Notes: generated by a model from the letters alone, not told the origin. A stretch of 64,000 bases of DNA from Eupeodes corollae (GCF_945859685.1 NC_079147.1:14363289-14427288), one strand, 5' to 3'. Shown: positions 12,170 through 25,298, counted from the stretch's first letter. Numbers and translations: made by a program.

Positions 12170-12397
12170 CACAACGAGAAATTATGCGACCTGGAAATGG
12201 TTTTCGCAGTGAAGCCATATTCGGTAGAGTTGTTTGGCATGTGGCACCGTTTTGTTGAAACCAATTCATATTCTTCAATAGCAGGCAAACAAAAGTTGGT
12301 TTTCATATGACCATAACGCTCCGAATTGACAGTGACAGTCGTTCCATCGTCGTTTTCGAAGAAGTAAGGTCCAATCCAAGGGGCAGCAAACGAGAGG
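12170..12397 (-). pseudogene. Mariner-like transposase fragment
   Basis: On the minus strand, IGPYFFENDDGTTVTV and SERYGH (about 12295-12385) closely resemble IGPYFFENDAGQAVTV and ARYCD in the complete element at 56037-57288. The following segment (about 12230-12275) corresponds to the WFQQDGATC region of that element, out of frame. The segment near 12185 shares CGACCTGGAAATG with it. It is a diverged shard of the same transposase family, cut on the right by RTE copy a. Confidence 0.65.
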
Positions 12398-12398
12398 G

Positions 12399-14440
12399 GG
12401 GGGAGGTGTTTCCACTAAGGCACCTCTCCTTATCCTCTACAGTTCCAGTAAGGTTGAACTACTTAGTGAACACCTTATAGGGCTCCTTCTACTTATTCGG
12501 AGCCCAGGCCTATAAGAAGTGCCTGGCTCCCGGCTCCCCATCCTTGGAGTTATACTTAGGATCTGGCCCTCTTGGTTGGGAACTGTGCAGTCGGGGTGAC
12601 TTCCTGACCACGTAAAAATTTCATAGTTGAGAAGCACCAACAAGCCTCATATACGTACGGATTTACTGTTGACAACCTACGCAAACGAATTAAGGACAAC
12701 GAACTTTGGATATTCATGTGGAATGTTAGGTCCCTTAACAGACCACGTGCGGCGGAAAAATTAGCGGAGGCCCTAGACCGCTATAAAGCAGACATCACCG
12801 CAATCCAGGAAATCCGATGGGATGGACCAGGCAAAAAGAGGATGAAAAACTGCGATATTTACTATGGTGACTGCTACCACTAAAATCAACAGCACTTATT
12901 TGGATGCGGCTTTGTCATTGGACCCAGACTTAGGCACGAATTCTTGAGCTATAGGTGCATCAATGAGTGCCTCATGACCATACGCTTCAAGGCTAAATTT
13001 GGCAACATAAGCTTGATATACGCGCACGACCCCACAGAAGTGAAAGATGACAACACCAAAGATATGTTCTTCGAGCTCATAGACAAAACATATGAGCAGT
13101 GTCCTAGCAACGATATTAAAATAGGCGATTTTAATGCCAAGCTGGGAAGGGAAGACATCTTTGGTGGAATAATCGGGAAAAACAGCCTGCACGACAACAC
13201 TTCCGACAACGGATTCAGGCTCATAGACAGTACTCTTTTTCCACACCTCAACATCGACAAAGGAACTTGGAGTTCTCTAGATCAATCTACCGTCAACCAG
13301 TTTCACCATTTTGTAATCGATGACAGACACGCTTCATGGTTGTCCGAACTTTAAGAGGAGCTAACATCGATTTGGACCACAACCTCTTTGTAGACAAGGT
13401 AACACTTCGGGTTTCCAGACCCAAGGCAAAACAGGGAGATGCTGGGAGAAGGTACAACGTCGAACGGCTACAATCGCCAGAGATCGCCAAATTCTTTTCC
13501 GACCGAGTTACAAGTAACCTCACTCGAAGTTCTCTGCCGCCAACACAAAGTATCGAAAATCAGTGGCAACATTGCCAAGATGCAATCAGAGAAGCCGCCT
13601 CTGATGAGCTAGGTTTCAAGCATCCATCAAGGAAGGAACCCCTAGTTTGATAAGGAATGTCGGCAGTCAAATGCAGTCAAACAACAGGCACGCAAAGCGG
13701 TGCTGCATAAATGGACGAGAGCTGCTCATGAGCTCTATGTGCAGAAGAAGCGAGAGGAACGCCGAATTCTCAGAACGAAAAAGAGAGGGCATGAGAAGCG
13801 TGCGGTCGAAGATGTTGAATTTCGAAAGTTTTATGAACAGATGAAACGAAATTCACAGGTACATAAACCTAGAACCGAAGGCTGCAAAGGCGAAAGTGGA
13901 AACATCATAGTGGAACCGCAGTCAACGCTGAGGATATGGAAGGATCTCTTCTGCAGACTGTATAACGGCGACGACTAACCGAATTCCGCTGTCAAGCAGG
14001 ATGATGATCCATTCAACAAAGACGACGAAAGCCAACAATCCTGTCTTCCCCACTTAGACGAAGTAAAGATTGCCATAACTAAGCTGATGTCTAATAAAGT
14101 CGCTAGAGCGGATGGCTTGAACTTTAAAGCAGCAGGAGATAAGTTGGTTAGGATCATGCACCAACTTATCTGTAAGATATGGTCGGAAGAAAGCATGCCC
14201 GATGAATGGAACCTCAGTATTATTTGCCCGATCCTGAAAAAAGGATACCCTCTAAACTGCAAGAACTATAGATTAATCAGTCTACTTAACATCGCCTATA
14301 AAATCTTCTCTGCCGTAATATGTGAACGTCTAAAGCCCATCGTCAACAACTTGATAGGTCCTTATGAGTGCGATTTTAGACCAGAAAAAAAAACCCAAGA
14401 ACACCAAATCGACACCCACAAGTTATTACATGATTAAGAA
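12399..14440 (+). mobile_element. RTE-like LINE, copy a (5' region, endonuclease, start of RT)
   Basis: The copy opens with a GC-richer leader. From about 12712 it encodes an APE-type endonuclease: MWNVRSLNRPRAAEKL, AIQEIRWDG with the catalytic Glu, INECLMTIRFK, YAHDPTEVKDD, IGDFNAKLGRED and the LDHN region that replaces the usual SDH. A linker shared with copy c follows (RPKAKQGDAGRRYN, QHCQDAIREAASDELGF, about 13415-13620). RT begins near 14060 (KVARADGLNFKAAG, ICPILKKGYPLNCKNYRLISLL) and stops near 14437 in a segment lacking residues present in copy b. The endonuclease resembles the proteins often auto-named 'craniofacial development protein 2-like' in insects. Several frameshifts and a stop near 12882 disable it. 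Confidence 0.8.
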
Positions 14441-17184
14441 TGATCAACAAAGAACTAAAGAGTGGGATTACAAATCAAAGCTGTTTTGATATCTAAGTAC
14501 ATGATCCTAAAATCTAAAAATTACTACCGTTTAAAATATCCTTTGTTTTAGAAAAAGTAAAAAACCCTTTTGGAAGTAAAGCCTTCTCAATTATCACAGA
14601 ATGGAACATATATCTAAAAAGTGGTAGATGTCTGCATTAGCGTTTTTATTGCATACATTTCAATTAGGTGACATTTCTTGCCTATGTTGGTTAAAGTTAT
14701 GTCCTATCATTTCAACTGTTGCTTTTAATATCGCAATTATTTGATAGGTGAACAGATAGTTACTAAAATAATTTCTATATCCTAAGGAGTGATTTAGTTC
14801 CCTGTAAATCAGCCAGCAACGGTATGAATACATTGATGATAAAAGTGGTCTTCTCTTATCTAGTCACTTGGCCATGCAGGTGTAAAGTGCTTCACTACAG
14901 CATTCACTCGGCTGATTAGAAATACCCGTGATATCAAAACATTCCTGAAAGGACCTTAATCTTAAGGTATGCATCATTGATTGCTTTTGCAAATTTGTGA
15001 TTGCTCACAGCATTATTTTGACTATCAAGTCAGCAATCGCTTTCAAATTGTTTGTATAGATTTGTTGTGAAACTAATTCTACAAGCAAAGACTTCGTAGT
15101 TAATGTCGAAGGCAACCATAAGGTATGTTTAAAAAAGAATCGTTGGAATACTTCAAATTCGTCAACAAACCTGTACCCATAAAGCTGATTTGCATAGAAA
15201 AGACAGGTATTTATCGTAGAATAGAACAAATCTAGACTCGTGGGAGGAAACTACATTCTGATTACGAAAGAATCCGCTTCACATAATATTCGGAGCAGTT
15301 TTTGATACCTTTTTCTTAATATGTATACGCATCTATAAGTTACTTCTAATTAAACACACGAGTTCTTTCTATTGTTTTACAACTTCTCTATGGGATCTGA
15401 ACCAAGGAACCACTTATTTTGATTCAAAAATTGTAATTTTGGACTTCCTGGCGTTAATTTGTAGATCGCATAGGTCGCAATATTTTAGAGGTGTATTTAT
15501 AAGAGGCTAAAGTGAGAAGCAGATTTAGCAAGAAAGAGCAAATAATCTGCATACTACAGTATCATTATAAGTTCCTCACCCACTTTCACTCCATCACCTT
15601 AGATAATTAATGAATATGGAAAATAAAATTGGACTTAAGAACACGGTTTATAGTGTCAAAAAAAAATCAGTAACAACGTAAAAAGCTGCTACTTGTATTC
15701 TATATACCGCTAAACAATGCTAGATATAGAAGACTAAACTTCTAATAAAAAGTATAGACCTATACGAAATCCAGATAGAAAAGAGCTAAAGAGTTTATTT
15801 CTTTCAAATCAGTTAATCAACCTGTTGAAACCAATTTAAAATGCATTAACAGTTATTTTTAAGGATATGAAACTTAATGTGACAATTTAAAATGTTGACT
15901 ATATTTTGCAAAAGCTTATGATTTAAAGTAAGTATATATTTATTTATTTATAAATATTGACAATATACTAAAATCTACTGTTAACAATTTTTTTAAAAGT
16001 GCTAACATCAAACTACTTCCAGCTCTAAGAAGAAAGTGTATAACAAATAGCATAATGTATTTATTTGTAATTTGTTTATTGACCGAATGGATTCTTTTGT
16101 GCCACAAGTTAAGTAAGAAGTATATAGGTTATGAATTTTTAAAGGAGGAAAAAGAATTGAAATGAATATATTTAAATAAATCAAATCTGCCAATCCAATC
16201 CTTCAAAAACCCCACTTGAAGAAACCCACGCGGGTGTTTAATCACCACCACTTCGAGTGTGTTCATGCGCGAATAACATAAAAATGAAGTCCTTTTGAAT
16301 AATATTCAAAACTCTTGCTCCTCAAGAACATCACTCACAAGTCAAAACATCCTTTATTCTAATGTGACTCTCATACACTTTCAGACAAAAAGAACGAAGG
16401 TGTCAAAATACCATCACCCATATAATTGAAAACATATTTAGGGTTATATTGTGCATCATACATATATTGACAATTGTATGGTACCATATTACACTAAGGG
16501 TTGTTTTCAGTGTTCGTGCTTAAACTTTTACGATTTTATGCAAAAGGATTTATTTCCGTTTCGTTGACCACAGATTAACCGCCCATTCACGTTCACATGA
16601 TGATGCGATGCTGATGAATTTGTTTAGGGTAATTTTTGTACCCTTACACAAGTCATCGTCGTCGTCGTTGTATCTTTCTTAAAGAATATGTTTCCGCTAT
16701 CCTTCTTTTATTCGATGACCAATATTTTCTTTTATTCATTTGAACAAATACACTGCACTGGTGCTAACGCTAAGTAGACATTTCGAACAAATGAAAATGA
16801 ATGAAGGAACAATATGCCAATTAATTGGCAATTTAAGGATAATCTTTGTGACTATTTTATTTGAGGAAATCTCAAAGAAGAAAAAATGATGATGACAATG
16901 ATGATGGTCGTGGTGACATTGCCACCAACCCTTAGTTATTTTGTCAGGGTTTGAAAATTAAATTAAGTCTTTGCACTTCAGGTAACGAGATTTATAGAAG
17001 ATTTAAGTCAGATATACGACTACGGATGGGTAACATACATAACTAATTTTAAGGAAGGATTATTTGAAACAAAGTGATAGTATTGTTGGTACCTAAAGAG
17101 AAATTGTTATCAAACGTAATAATACAGATTTTGGAAAATAGCACAATTCATTGATTACCTTCTTGGATTAAAACGATAAATAAA
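14441..17184. other. Unassigned non-coding DNA
   Basis: No convincing ORF or repeat boundary is seen. The part from about 16200 to 17000 has more balanced base use and looks single-copy within the window; CGTCGTCGTCG-type trinucleotides occur near 16660. Confidence 0.3.
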
Positions 17185-18722
17185 AAAGCTGTGATGCGAC
17201 TAATACTAAAAACCTCCCATCTGTCGAATTAACTTCAACAATATTTAGCATAATGATGAAATAGTTTTATTTCAAAATCTATTTTTGTTAACGAGATTTT
17301 TAGTCGAAAACCAATGTTTACCAATTTTAGTAGAATTTGTTGAAAATTACAGATTAGATTTGTCTAAGACCGTTATCTTATGATAACAAAAAAATTTAGG
17401 ACATAATAAATCCATTTTGAAGTCAATAACTTTATTATTATTATTGATTATTAGCGTTAATTTATATTTTCTTACAACATGGAAATTGACAGTTTACATA
17501 GATATGGTTTCGATACCTTACTAATGTTATAAACATTCCTTAGTGATTATGTAGTAACTACGCTTAAATTAAGGTGGGAACGACAATAGAGATGGTAGTT
17601 TTCTAAATAAGTTATTTGCAAGTTACCTTTATTTTGCAGTTAGTATAACAAATCAAGTAAGAAAATAGATAAATTAAATAAGTAAAAATATAACAATTGT
17701 AAATAAATATCACAGTACAATAATCACTTTATTAATAGTTAAATCAGTCATTTCATTTTAATAGAAGTAAATAAATTAATTAATAGATAAATAAATGAAT
17801 AAATACATTTGTATATAAATAAATATGAAAATAAATTAATAAATGCAAAAAAATACACGAATTAATTAATAAATAAAAAATAACAAGTTATTAAATTAAC
17901 AAATGAACAAAAAATAAATAAATGATTTAGTTATTCAAGAAATATCGAGAATCGAATATCAATTTTTACTAATTTTGCTTACTATTTATTGTTTTTAGAT
18001 TTAAATTTGTAGAAAAAAAAAACTGAGTATTGGATTTTTATAAAAATTTCACTGAATGTCGAAAATAATATTTTTTACATTGAAATTGATTTGAATCCAA
18101 TATCTCAATTTTTTTGAAAGATATTTTAAAATAAAATATTGAGACAAATCGAATGGACAGTTTAAACAAAAATAAAAACCTAATAAAAAACTTTACGGAA
18201 AGTTTGTGAAAATAAATTTTTGACTTAAATATCTTTTAACATAATTAAATATATCGAATTCAAACCAATTTCATTTTGTTATAATAATATTTTTTTCAAC
18301 ATTCAATAAAATTGTTATAAAAATTCGAGAGTCAGTTTTTTGGTTGATGTTCGATTTTCGATATCTTTCAAGAAATTCTACAAAAATTGGTACAAATGGT
18401 TTTCGACTAAAAATCTCGTTAACAAAAATAGATATTAAAATCAAACTGTTTCATCATATTCAACCTATTATTGGTATTTTTTAATTAATCTTTTAGAAAA
18501 ATTCAAATCACAACTATTAACAAAACAAACAAAAACAACGAAAAACTGATAAAAAATGGTTTTAGACTCAAGTATTCGGAGAACAAACGAAGATATTGAT
18601 TGCAAATTATTTATTTCAGAAAAAATATTGTTATACGTATTTTGTTAAAGTTTCCTGCAAGACAAATAGACAGACGGAATGAGAAGTCATCAGTGTGGGT
18701 TGCATCCCAGCCTTTTTTTACA
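17185..18722. repeat. Repeat family A, inverted pair (fold-back arrangement)
   Basis: The left edge reads AAAAAAGCTGTGATGCGAC and the right edge GGTTGCATCCCAGCCTTTTTTT, so both edges are the same family A end in opposite orientation. About 17270-17350 and 18370-18440 carry inverted versions of the GAGATTTTTAGTCGAAAACC segment. An (AATAAATA)-rich tract fills about 17640-17930. Confidence 0.7.
17640..17930. repeat. AAATA/TAAA-rich low-complexity tract
   Basis: Irregular repeats of AAATA and TAAATAAA dominate this segment. It sits inside the family A inverted pair. Confidence 0.6.
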
Positions 18723-19045
18723 ATATTAAATTTGATTGAAGTCTCGATGTGTCAGATATTTCGGGACGACAACATTTTTTTAAATTGCTATTGTAAAAAA
18801 AATACTCACTGAGTATTTTTGAAGTTCTTTAAGCATCTTCTGGTGTTATTATCTGTATAACAAAATTTGTTTGTAGTCGATATCGCTACTGGTTGTTGAG
18901 ATATGGACAGCAAAAAAAGCTTCCCGAACGTACGCAGATATATCTATAAAAATCTTTATATACATTCTAATGACCTTGAAGCTTCGAGAAATATCAATAT
19001 TTTCATTTGACGAATCAGATTTGAAAGTTAAAAATAAAATAGTCT
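18723..19045 (+). repeat. Repeat family A, right-half fragment
   Basis: It carries TTATCTGTATAACAAAATTT, a GTCGATATCGCTACTGG segment, CGTACGCAG and GACCTTGAAGCTTCGAGAAA in the same order as 40625-40800 of the full copy. Confidence 0.65.
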
Positions 19046-19954
19046 ATAGTAGCTACAGAGAGCGTAATATTAAATAAGGAAGTACAAATGAATTTAATAC
19101 AATATTGCGCTTTGGGTCTTTGTGTTGTAGAAAGCGTATCAATTAACTCATTTATGTCTGGAATATCTCTATGTGATATTTTAATTTAATTAAAAACGCA
19201 GACAAAGCTGAGTGTAGTTGATTATATGTTGTAAATATCGGTAAGAATATTTATTAAGAAAATTAACGAAATTGTAAAAGTACGTATTCGCTAAAGAGAC
19301 CAATTTTTGTACGTTTGATTCCAATTTTAAACAAAACGTAAAATTCAAATCCGATGATTATTCTAAGCCAAGGCTAATCACATAAATTCTATTCAAGACA
19401 TCGAGTAGTTTGTATAAATAGTAAATATAAGCCACTTAAAAAAAATAAAGATACCTATAGCCTAGTAACTTTTTCATTGGAATAGAATGAGAAGTTGGGC
19501 TAAATCCGGAACTTCTGATTTTTCGGTTACTTCTTTATGATGTTGGCATTATTAATAATATAAGTTTCCGACATCAAATGACAAACTCAAGATGTACAAA
19601 AATCTGAAAAACATCTAATATTTCGCTTTTTTCGATTATTAATATTTTTTACCCAAAAGGAATTTTTTAACTATGACCATGTTCTACGGTTTTAAGGCAA
19701 ATAAATTAAACAATAATTTAAGATTGAAGATGTAACTATACGTTTGCCTCATTGTAAATTGTGCATATTTGTTTCTGTCTAAAGAAAAGGCTACTTGACT
19801 AAAAAAAGGGTTATAGTTTACAAATTATCTTCTCTTTTTGAAATTGGCTTTTTGGTGTTTAATCAATAATTATCTGTAACGCTTTCGTACCAAATTTCCG
19901 TGAGTCATTTGTTAATAGCATTTAAGAAGTTGATGAAGTATATTTTCATAATCT
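19046..19954. other. Unassigned AT-rich DNA
   Basis: No ORF, repeat boundary or RNA gene recognised. Confidence 0.3.
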
Positions 19955-21230
19955 TCACTCCTTTTCGCAAACTAGCTGTTGTCACAATCACATCCCTGTG
20001 CTACAGAGTACGGTCCTTGATCTTTTATCTGCGTTGAATGATGACTGCTCAGCCGATCCCGATGGTATTCCCTCGATAGTACTAAAAAAAGTGTAGTAAT
20101 GCTTTAGTTGAACCCCTTACGTTCTTATTCAAACTTTCTCTAAAAACAGGCAAATTTCCCATTATATGGAAGAAGTCATTTCATATTTGAACAAGTTGTT
20201 TGTGAAAGTGTAGCATTTTTAAGTAAAAATATCATTTGAAAACAGCAACATGGTTTTGTGAAAAAAGGTCAACCGTTACTATTCTCCTCACATTCTCAAA
20301 CATATGTTCAAACGCTTTGGAACAAGGTTATGAAGTTGACTATACACTGACTTTTCTAAAGCTTTTGACCAGCTTAGCCACGGAATTATTTTATTTACTC
20401 TTAAGGCTCTTGGTTTTCCCCCATTTTTTTAGCTTGGATTAAGTCATACCTTGAAAACAGATCCTACGAGGTAAAATTTAGAAATTTTCATTTTGAACCT
20501 TTTGTTGCTCAATCTGGTGTTCCCCAGGGAAGCCAACTTGGCCCTTTTCTGTTCATCCTGTCTATTAACGATGTATCGTCATGTCTACGCTCAAGTGAAC
20601 TTCTCATTTTTGATGACGACATGAAGATTTTTAAAATAATAAAGTCCACGCAGGATTGTACTCTTTTACAAGCCGCTATTGATGGTTTCACATTTTGATG
20701 TGGGAAAAATGGCCTTGCACACAACCCTTTTAAATGCCAGACGATAACTTTTACTAAAAAAAAATATTCGGTAGCGTATTTGACTATTGTATATCACAGC
20801 AAAAACTCTGTCGTGTCTCCACATTTAAAGATTTAGGTGTTCATTTCTATTCCAACTTAGCATTTACACATCACATTAATTTTATTGTTAAAAAAACAAG
20901 TTCTATGCTTGGTTTTATGATTTCTATGTTACTCTTTCTTGGTATAATTGCCATATAGTCGATCTTGAATATGCTTCGCAGTTATGGACTCCCTTTTTCG
21001 AAATTCATTGAAAACTTATTGAATCAATTGAACATAATTTCATTCACTACGCCCTAAAAGGTCTTCCTTTGGATGATCCTTATGATCTGCCTCCGTATGG
21101 ATATCGTATTCTCCTTCTTCAAATGTAATCTCTCCATCAAAGGCGTGTTAATATCATCGTTAATGGTGAAATTAATGCACTTTATTTGCTATGTTGTGTA
21201 CATTTGAATTACCGAGGCGGAACTGTATAT
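19955..21230 (+). mobile_element. Jockey-superfamily LINE reverse transcriptase (decayed)
   Basis: Translation in shifting frames gives DDCSADPDGIPSIVL (near 20040), QHGFVKKRSTV (near 20250), SKAFDQLSHGII (near 20360), AQSGVPQGSQLGPFLFIL (near 20505-20560) and LLIFDDDMKIF (near 20605), where the FADD catalytic box reads FDDD. TSSMLGFMI (near 20900) and a 'YASQLWTP' segment (near 20975) belong to the C-terminal part. The 5' endonuclease is absent. At least six frameshifts or stops are visible. Confidence 0.75.
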
Positions 21231-23189
21231 CCATAGGTCGCTGGTTCATATCCGGCTCGAAGGACCAAATGTTATGTCTAAGTTTTTTGTTATAAAAAAA
21301 TTAGTAAACAAAAAAGAACAAAGAAATAAAACATCAATCACTTTGTAGAAATACATTTTAAATTATATTTTTAGTCACAAGACTATGTATATTCGATTAT
21401 ACAACAATTTCATTTATTATTTGACATGTAGCTCATTTGTGGACTGTATTTGATATTTTTTTTAGAAGGTTTGTTTCCTTCAAATGTTGAACTGTCTTCT
21501 CTCCGTAAATGTATTCTCATTTGTAATTTTACTTTCGTACACATCACCTGAGTACATTTGATTTTATATATATTGACTTCTATAGAACTAACTATGGGAT
21601 GAATGAAGCTTTAAGTCAAATGAGCATTTTATATAACTTAAAATGTTCATCGTTAAATTTAAATTGAAATAAGGTGGGATTAAAATCATTGTTTAGAACT
21701 AGTGCTCCACTATAGTAAAAGTTCTCATTTTATTTTTTGTTCTTTAAAAGTTAAATGTTAATTATGTTATGCTCTTATTTGTCAATATTAAAAACAGTAA
21801 TTCTATGCTATGTTGATGGTAGAATGTCAAACTGATGTTGACATTATCTTTTAAGTAAGATTTAGCAATTTTTCATGATTTGATCGGTTCTTACTTCTTT
21901 CGAAATTTAAAAAGAGCTCCTATACAGTAAAAAGCGATCGATATCGAGGTGTACTCAATGTGTTTTGGTTAATTAATTTGGTGAAAACTTAATTTTTAGA
22001 AGTGGTTCTATTTGCTCTTATGAGCAAATGTTAAATTGCTGTTTCATGCCGCTAAGATTATAAATAGAAATTTGTGGCCATATTTGATGAACAACTATGT
22101 TCAATGTATTGTATTTAAACAAAATTATAAGCTAATAAATGAATATAAAGTATATGTATATTGGTACTTTTTTTTAAATTATATAATTGCAAATCATTTG
22201 TTTTTTGAAGATTAGATTTTCGAATTTGATTCTGAAAGGAAGTGAAACAATTCAATTCAAAATTCCACTTAACATTTACTTTGAACCCACTTAACTATAA
22301 ACATGAATTATTCGCCCCTACCTCAACACTGCCACTTAACCTTGACCTGTTTCGAAAAAAAGTACCTCAAACTATAGAGAACTATAGAAAATTAAAGACT
22401 CAAATTTAAACAGAACGCCATCACCTTAAAATCCGCCCAAAAACATTTAAAATATATTTGAACGAAAAACTATACTTACACTTACTCGTACTGATGGAAG
22501 AATGCATCCTCTTCTGCAATAATTATAAATAAATTAGATTTATCGAAAATCAAAATTGCAGATCCCTCCAATACACGCCGCCGCCGCCGCATCCGAGTAA
22601 TTGTTCACAATCAATGCAATTAATCTTAACATTTATGGTTTTTAATTGCCAATCGTGCATCTGCATATATATGAATATTTAGTATAGGCGAACGAGAGGT
22701 GCGGTGGTGTGCAGATGTTATTCAATATGAATTATTCCATTCCAAAGTGATTTGGTCTAATTTGTAGATTTCTGATTGCCAATTTAATGGAAAAATGGAA
22801 ATCCACTTTGTGGATATGGCCACTTAGAATTGGCGCAATGTATTTTGCCTCGGAACAATCTCACTGATGATGCATATAAAAATGACCCGGATAATGTCAC
22901 AAAATCAGTCCCACCATTAGTGAGGTTTGTCTAGACATAGTTTATCAAGGATTTGGCACTTTAAGGGACTGTTTCTATTGTCGAAGTACTTGAGAGGAGT
23001 CAAAACTAAATATATTTTGGCATAATTGAGTCTAGTCGATAATATTCCCACAGCCCACTTATAGAGGGACCACACACGCTTAATGAGACATGTTGCAAAG
23101 CAGACCAAGGATATGTTTCCATGTCGCACAGATTTTCATATCCTTCCTGCTACACATACTTCCTCATTGCATGCGATGTATGAAAAAAG
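21231..23189. other. Non-coding, probably single-copy DNA downstream of bap
   Basis: I find no transposon signature after about 21280. A short (CGC)n run lies near 22570-22587. Base use from about 22250 onward is more balanced than in neighbouring repeats. A short tRNA B-box-like motif near 21240-21255 is not backed by a cloverleaf. Confidence 0.35.
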
Positions 23190-23560
23190 ATGTGTCGCCT
23201 TCGTCAAGTCAAGGTAATGATATCTCCGCCGTCGCCCTGGCCGTCCGACCGGCTGTTTCGAACTGTAACAAGTGGAAGCGATGTGCAGTAGTAGTGTATC
23301 CGTCAAGTGGCATGTGGCACCCTATGTGGTTGGTGACGACCGAGGACGAGGACGACGACGACGACTGTAACTATAGGGACCAAATGATGACACTACGACG
23401 ACTCTGTCAAGTGTTGTTGTTTGGGTGTCGCGACATTCACAGTTTGTAAACATCGAGGTCGTCCTTTTATAACCTTTTGACTCTGATGGCTAATGTTTGT
23501 GGAATAAGGCGACGACCTCAAGTAGCAACACTAATTAATGTAAACACCATCGCGACTTTA
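23190..23560. promoter_or_regulatory. Candidate bap cis-regulatory module (Tinman/Smad/forkhead-like site cluster)
   Basis: Within this GC-richer block I see NK/Tinman-type sites CAAGTGG (23269-23275) and TCAAGTGG (23303-23310), and the variants TCAAGTGT (23407-23414) and TCAAGTAG (23518-23525). Smad-like GC boxes are GCCGTCGCC (23228-23236) and GGCCGTCC (about 23239-23246). Forkhead core TGTAAACA occurs twice (23445-23452, 23539-23546). Another TCAAGTGG lies at 24066-24073. In Drosophila, bap is activated in visceral mesoderm by Tinman plus Dpp-activated Smads and is modulated by forkhead proteins, so this mix fits a bap enhancer. That is inference: motifs this short occur by chance. Confidence 0.35.
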
Positions 23561-25298
23561 AAAAAAGAAACAACCACCAGTGGCAGAAGCACAGTGAGTA
23601 GAAACAATTATTTATAAAATAAATAATTTCTCGACAAATGGGTGTCACATTCGTGGCGCAGCAGCGCAGACAGGATAACTAGCTCCTTGTGATTCGGGAC
23701 AGTTTGATTAGTCTACGCCATGCCAAGTATGTCCGGGATCCGATATGAGTAATGTCGGTTCTCCGAGGTTGGACCACACAGCATAAACAAACTCAAGTAG
23801 TTGTTTTGGGCCAATTTTCAAGTTGATGATAGCATGGAGGAGTCGAACGAGGCAAGACTCATCATCTTCGTACATCTCCTCGAGAACTGATGCTTCATGC
23901 GTCTGACGATTATTGTATCGCAACATATGTTTCTGGTTTTCTGCATATACAATCAAATATTTTGCAATATTTAATTCCATCTTTCAATCGAATTAAGTAT
24001 ATTTTTTTGAGTTGTTGTTGTTGTTTTTGTTGTTTTTGTTGTTTTTTAAGAATTTATGATTAAACTCAAGTGGTATGGGATTGCTGCCATTTGGCCTCTT
24101 GATGTGGCTGTTCATTCAAAGTACCACTTTAAGTTTGTTGTACTTTGGGTGCGTACTTATTATTGTTTTGCGTATTTCTGATGATGAAAAAGAATTAATT
24201 TTTTATTGCAATGTTGCTTGTTTTTTTATTTAATAAAAAATTTGTTTTCCAAAAAAGTGGTTTAAGAGTTAAGTGGAGAATCTAAGTGGAAGATTCTTAA
24301 ATTTGCTCGCTTGAAGGTCATGGCTCCCTTAATATTCCGATTGTTTTATAGTGCAGAAAGAGAAAAATAAATGTTTGTATCCATGTTGACTATAACATCC
24401 CTTTGTTTATTGCTGTTTATTTTAGTAAATTTTTTGAAAGTCACTTTTGTGAATGCTTATAGTTGGAATTGATCAATATAAATTACAAACATTTAATATG
24501 TACATATATTATAATTTTATTTACAGGATATTGGTATCATTTCTTCAATTCGGCGAAGTTTTATTATAATAATTCAAAATTAGATTACTTTAATTTTTAT
24601 AATTTTAAAAAATAGGCCAGTTTTTAAAATGTGTGGAAAATTACAATAAGTTCGTTTAGCTAAATATTTTTGTATTTGTGTATCGAAAATTGAGATTACA
24701 AATTTGGTATTTTTGTTATGGCATCATATTTTCTATAATCAAGCGTATGGGTAATCCTTAATCTAAATATTAATACCTACTTACAAATAAAAAGGTATTT
24801 AAAAAGGATGCAGTTTCTGTACATTTTTTAAATTTGTTTGTATCACTACGATTATGTCCTCAGGTATTGAGTATTATTCAAATGATTATTTTTTGTTGTA
24901 ATGTTGATTGGTCCTTGGGTAACAAGCTTTATATATAATTTAAAAAAATTCATAAGCCGATTAACTAAAGTACACATTCATTTTTTTCTTTCTATCATTA
25001 TAGGATTGGTCAGCAAAATTAAGTTTTCTTCGGATACAAAAAATCAAACAATGTTTTTTCATAAGATATTATATACTTCCTAATTTGGAACCTTAACTTA
25101 TGATTTTTCTATAAGGTTACATTTTATATATATGATTCTCTGAAAATACATAATATGTTGTTTATATGCTGTTTTAAGGCTACCTTGAATGTAATTTCTT
25201 TTTAATAGTTTTTTTAAATTGTCTTTATTAATATTGCAAACATTTGATGTTTATAACCTTATGACAATGAAATTGTAATAGAATCAAAACTTGTTTTT
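23561..25298. other. Mostly unassigned DNA with a GTT/TTTTTG microsatellite
   Basis: A (GTTGTT..TTTTTGTT) simple repeat lies near 24010-24047. One minus-strand ORF (23708-23980) is listed separately. From about 24400 to 25298 the sequence is AT-rich with no recognisable feature. Confidence 0.35.
23708..23980 (-). CDS. Hypothetical 90-residue ORF
   Basis: It is a 90-codon ORF starting MELNIAKYLIVYAENQ and ending DPGHTWHGVD, with ATG in a fair context (GAAAG before it). Base use is more balanced than in the flanking AT-rich DNA. It has an acidic stretch (EEMYEDDES) and a hydrophobic second half; no signal peptide or membrane span is clear. I recognise no family. It could be an exon, a transposon shard or chance. 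No splice partner was found. Confidence 0.2.
   Translation of the reverse strand: MELNIAKYLIVYAENQKHMLRYNNRQTHEASVLEEMYEDDESCLVRLLHAIINLKIGPKQLLEFVYAVWSNLGEPTLLISDPGHTWHGVD

Noticed and set aside
21231..21265. tRNA-like B box (GGTTCATATCC)
   Set aside because: No matching A box or stems, and no second copy to show a SINE.
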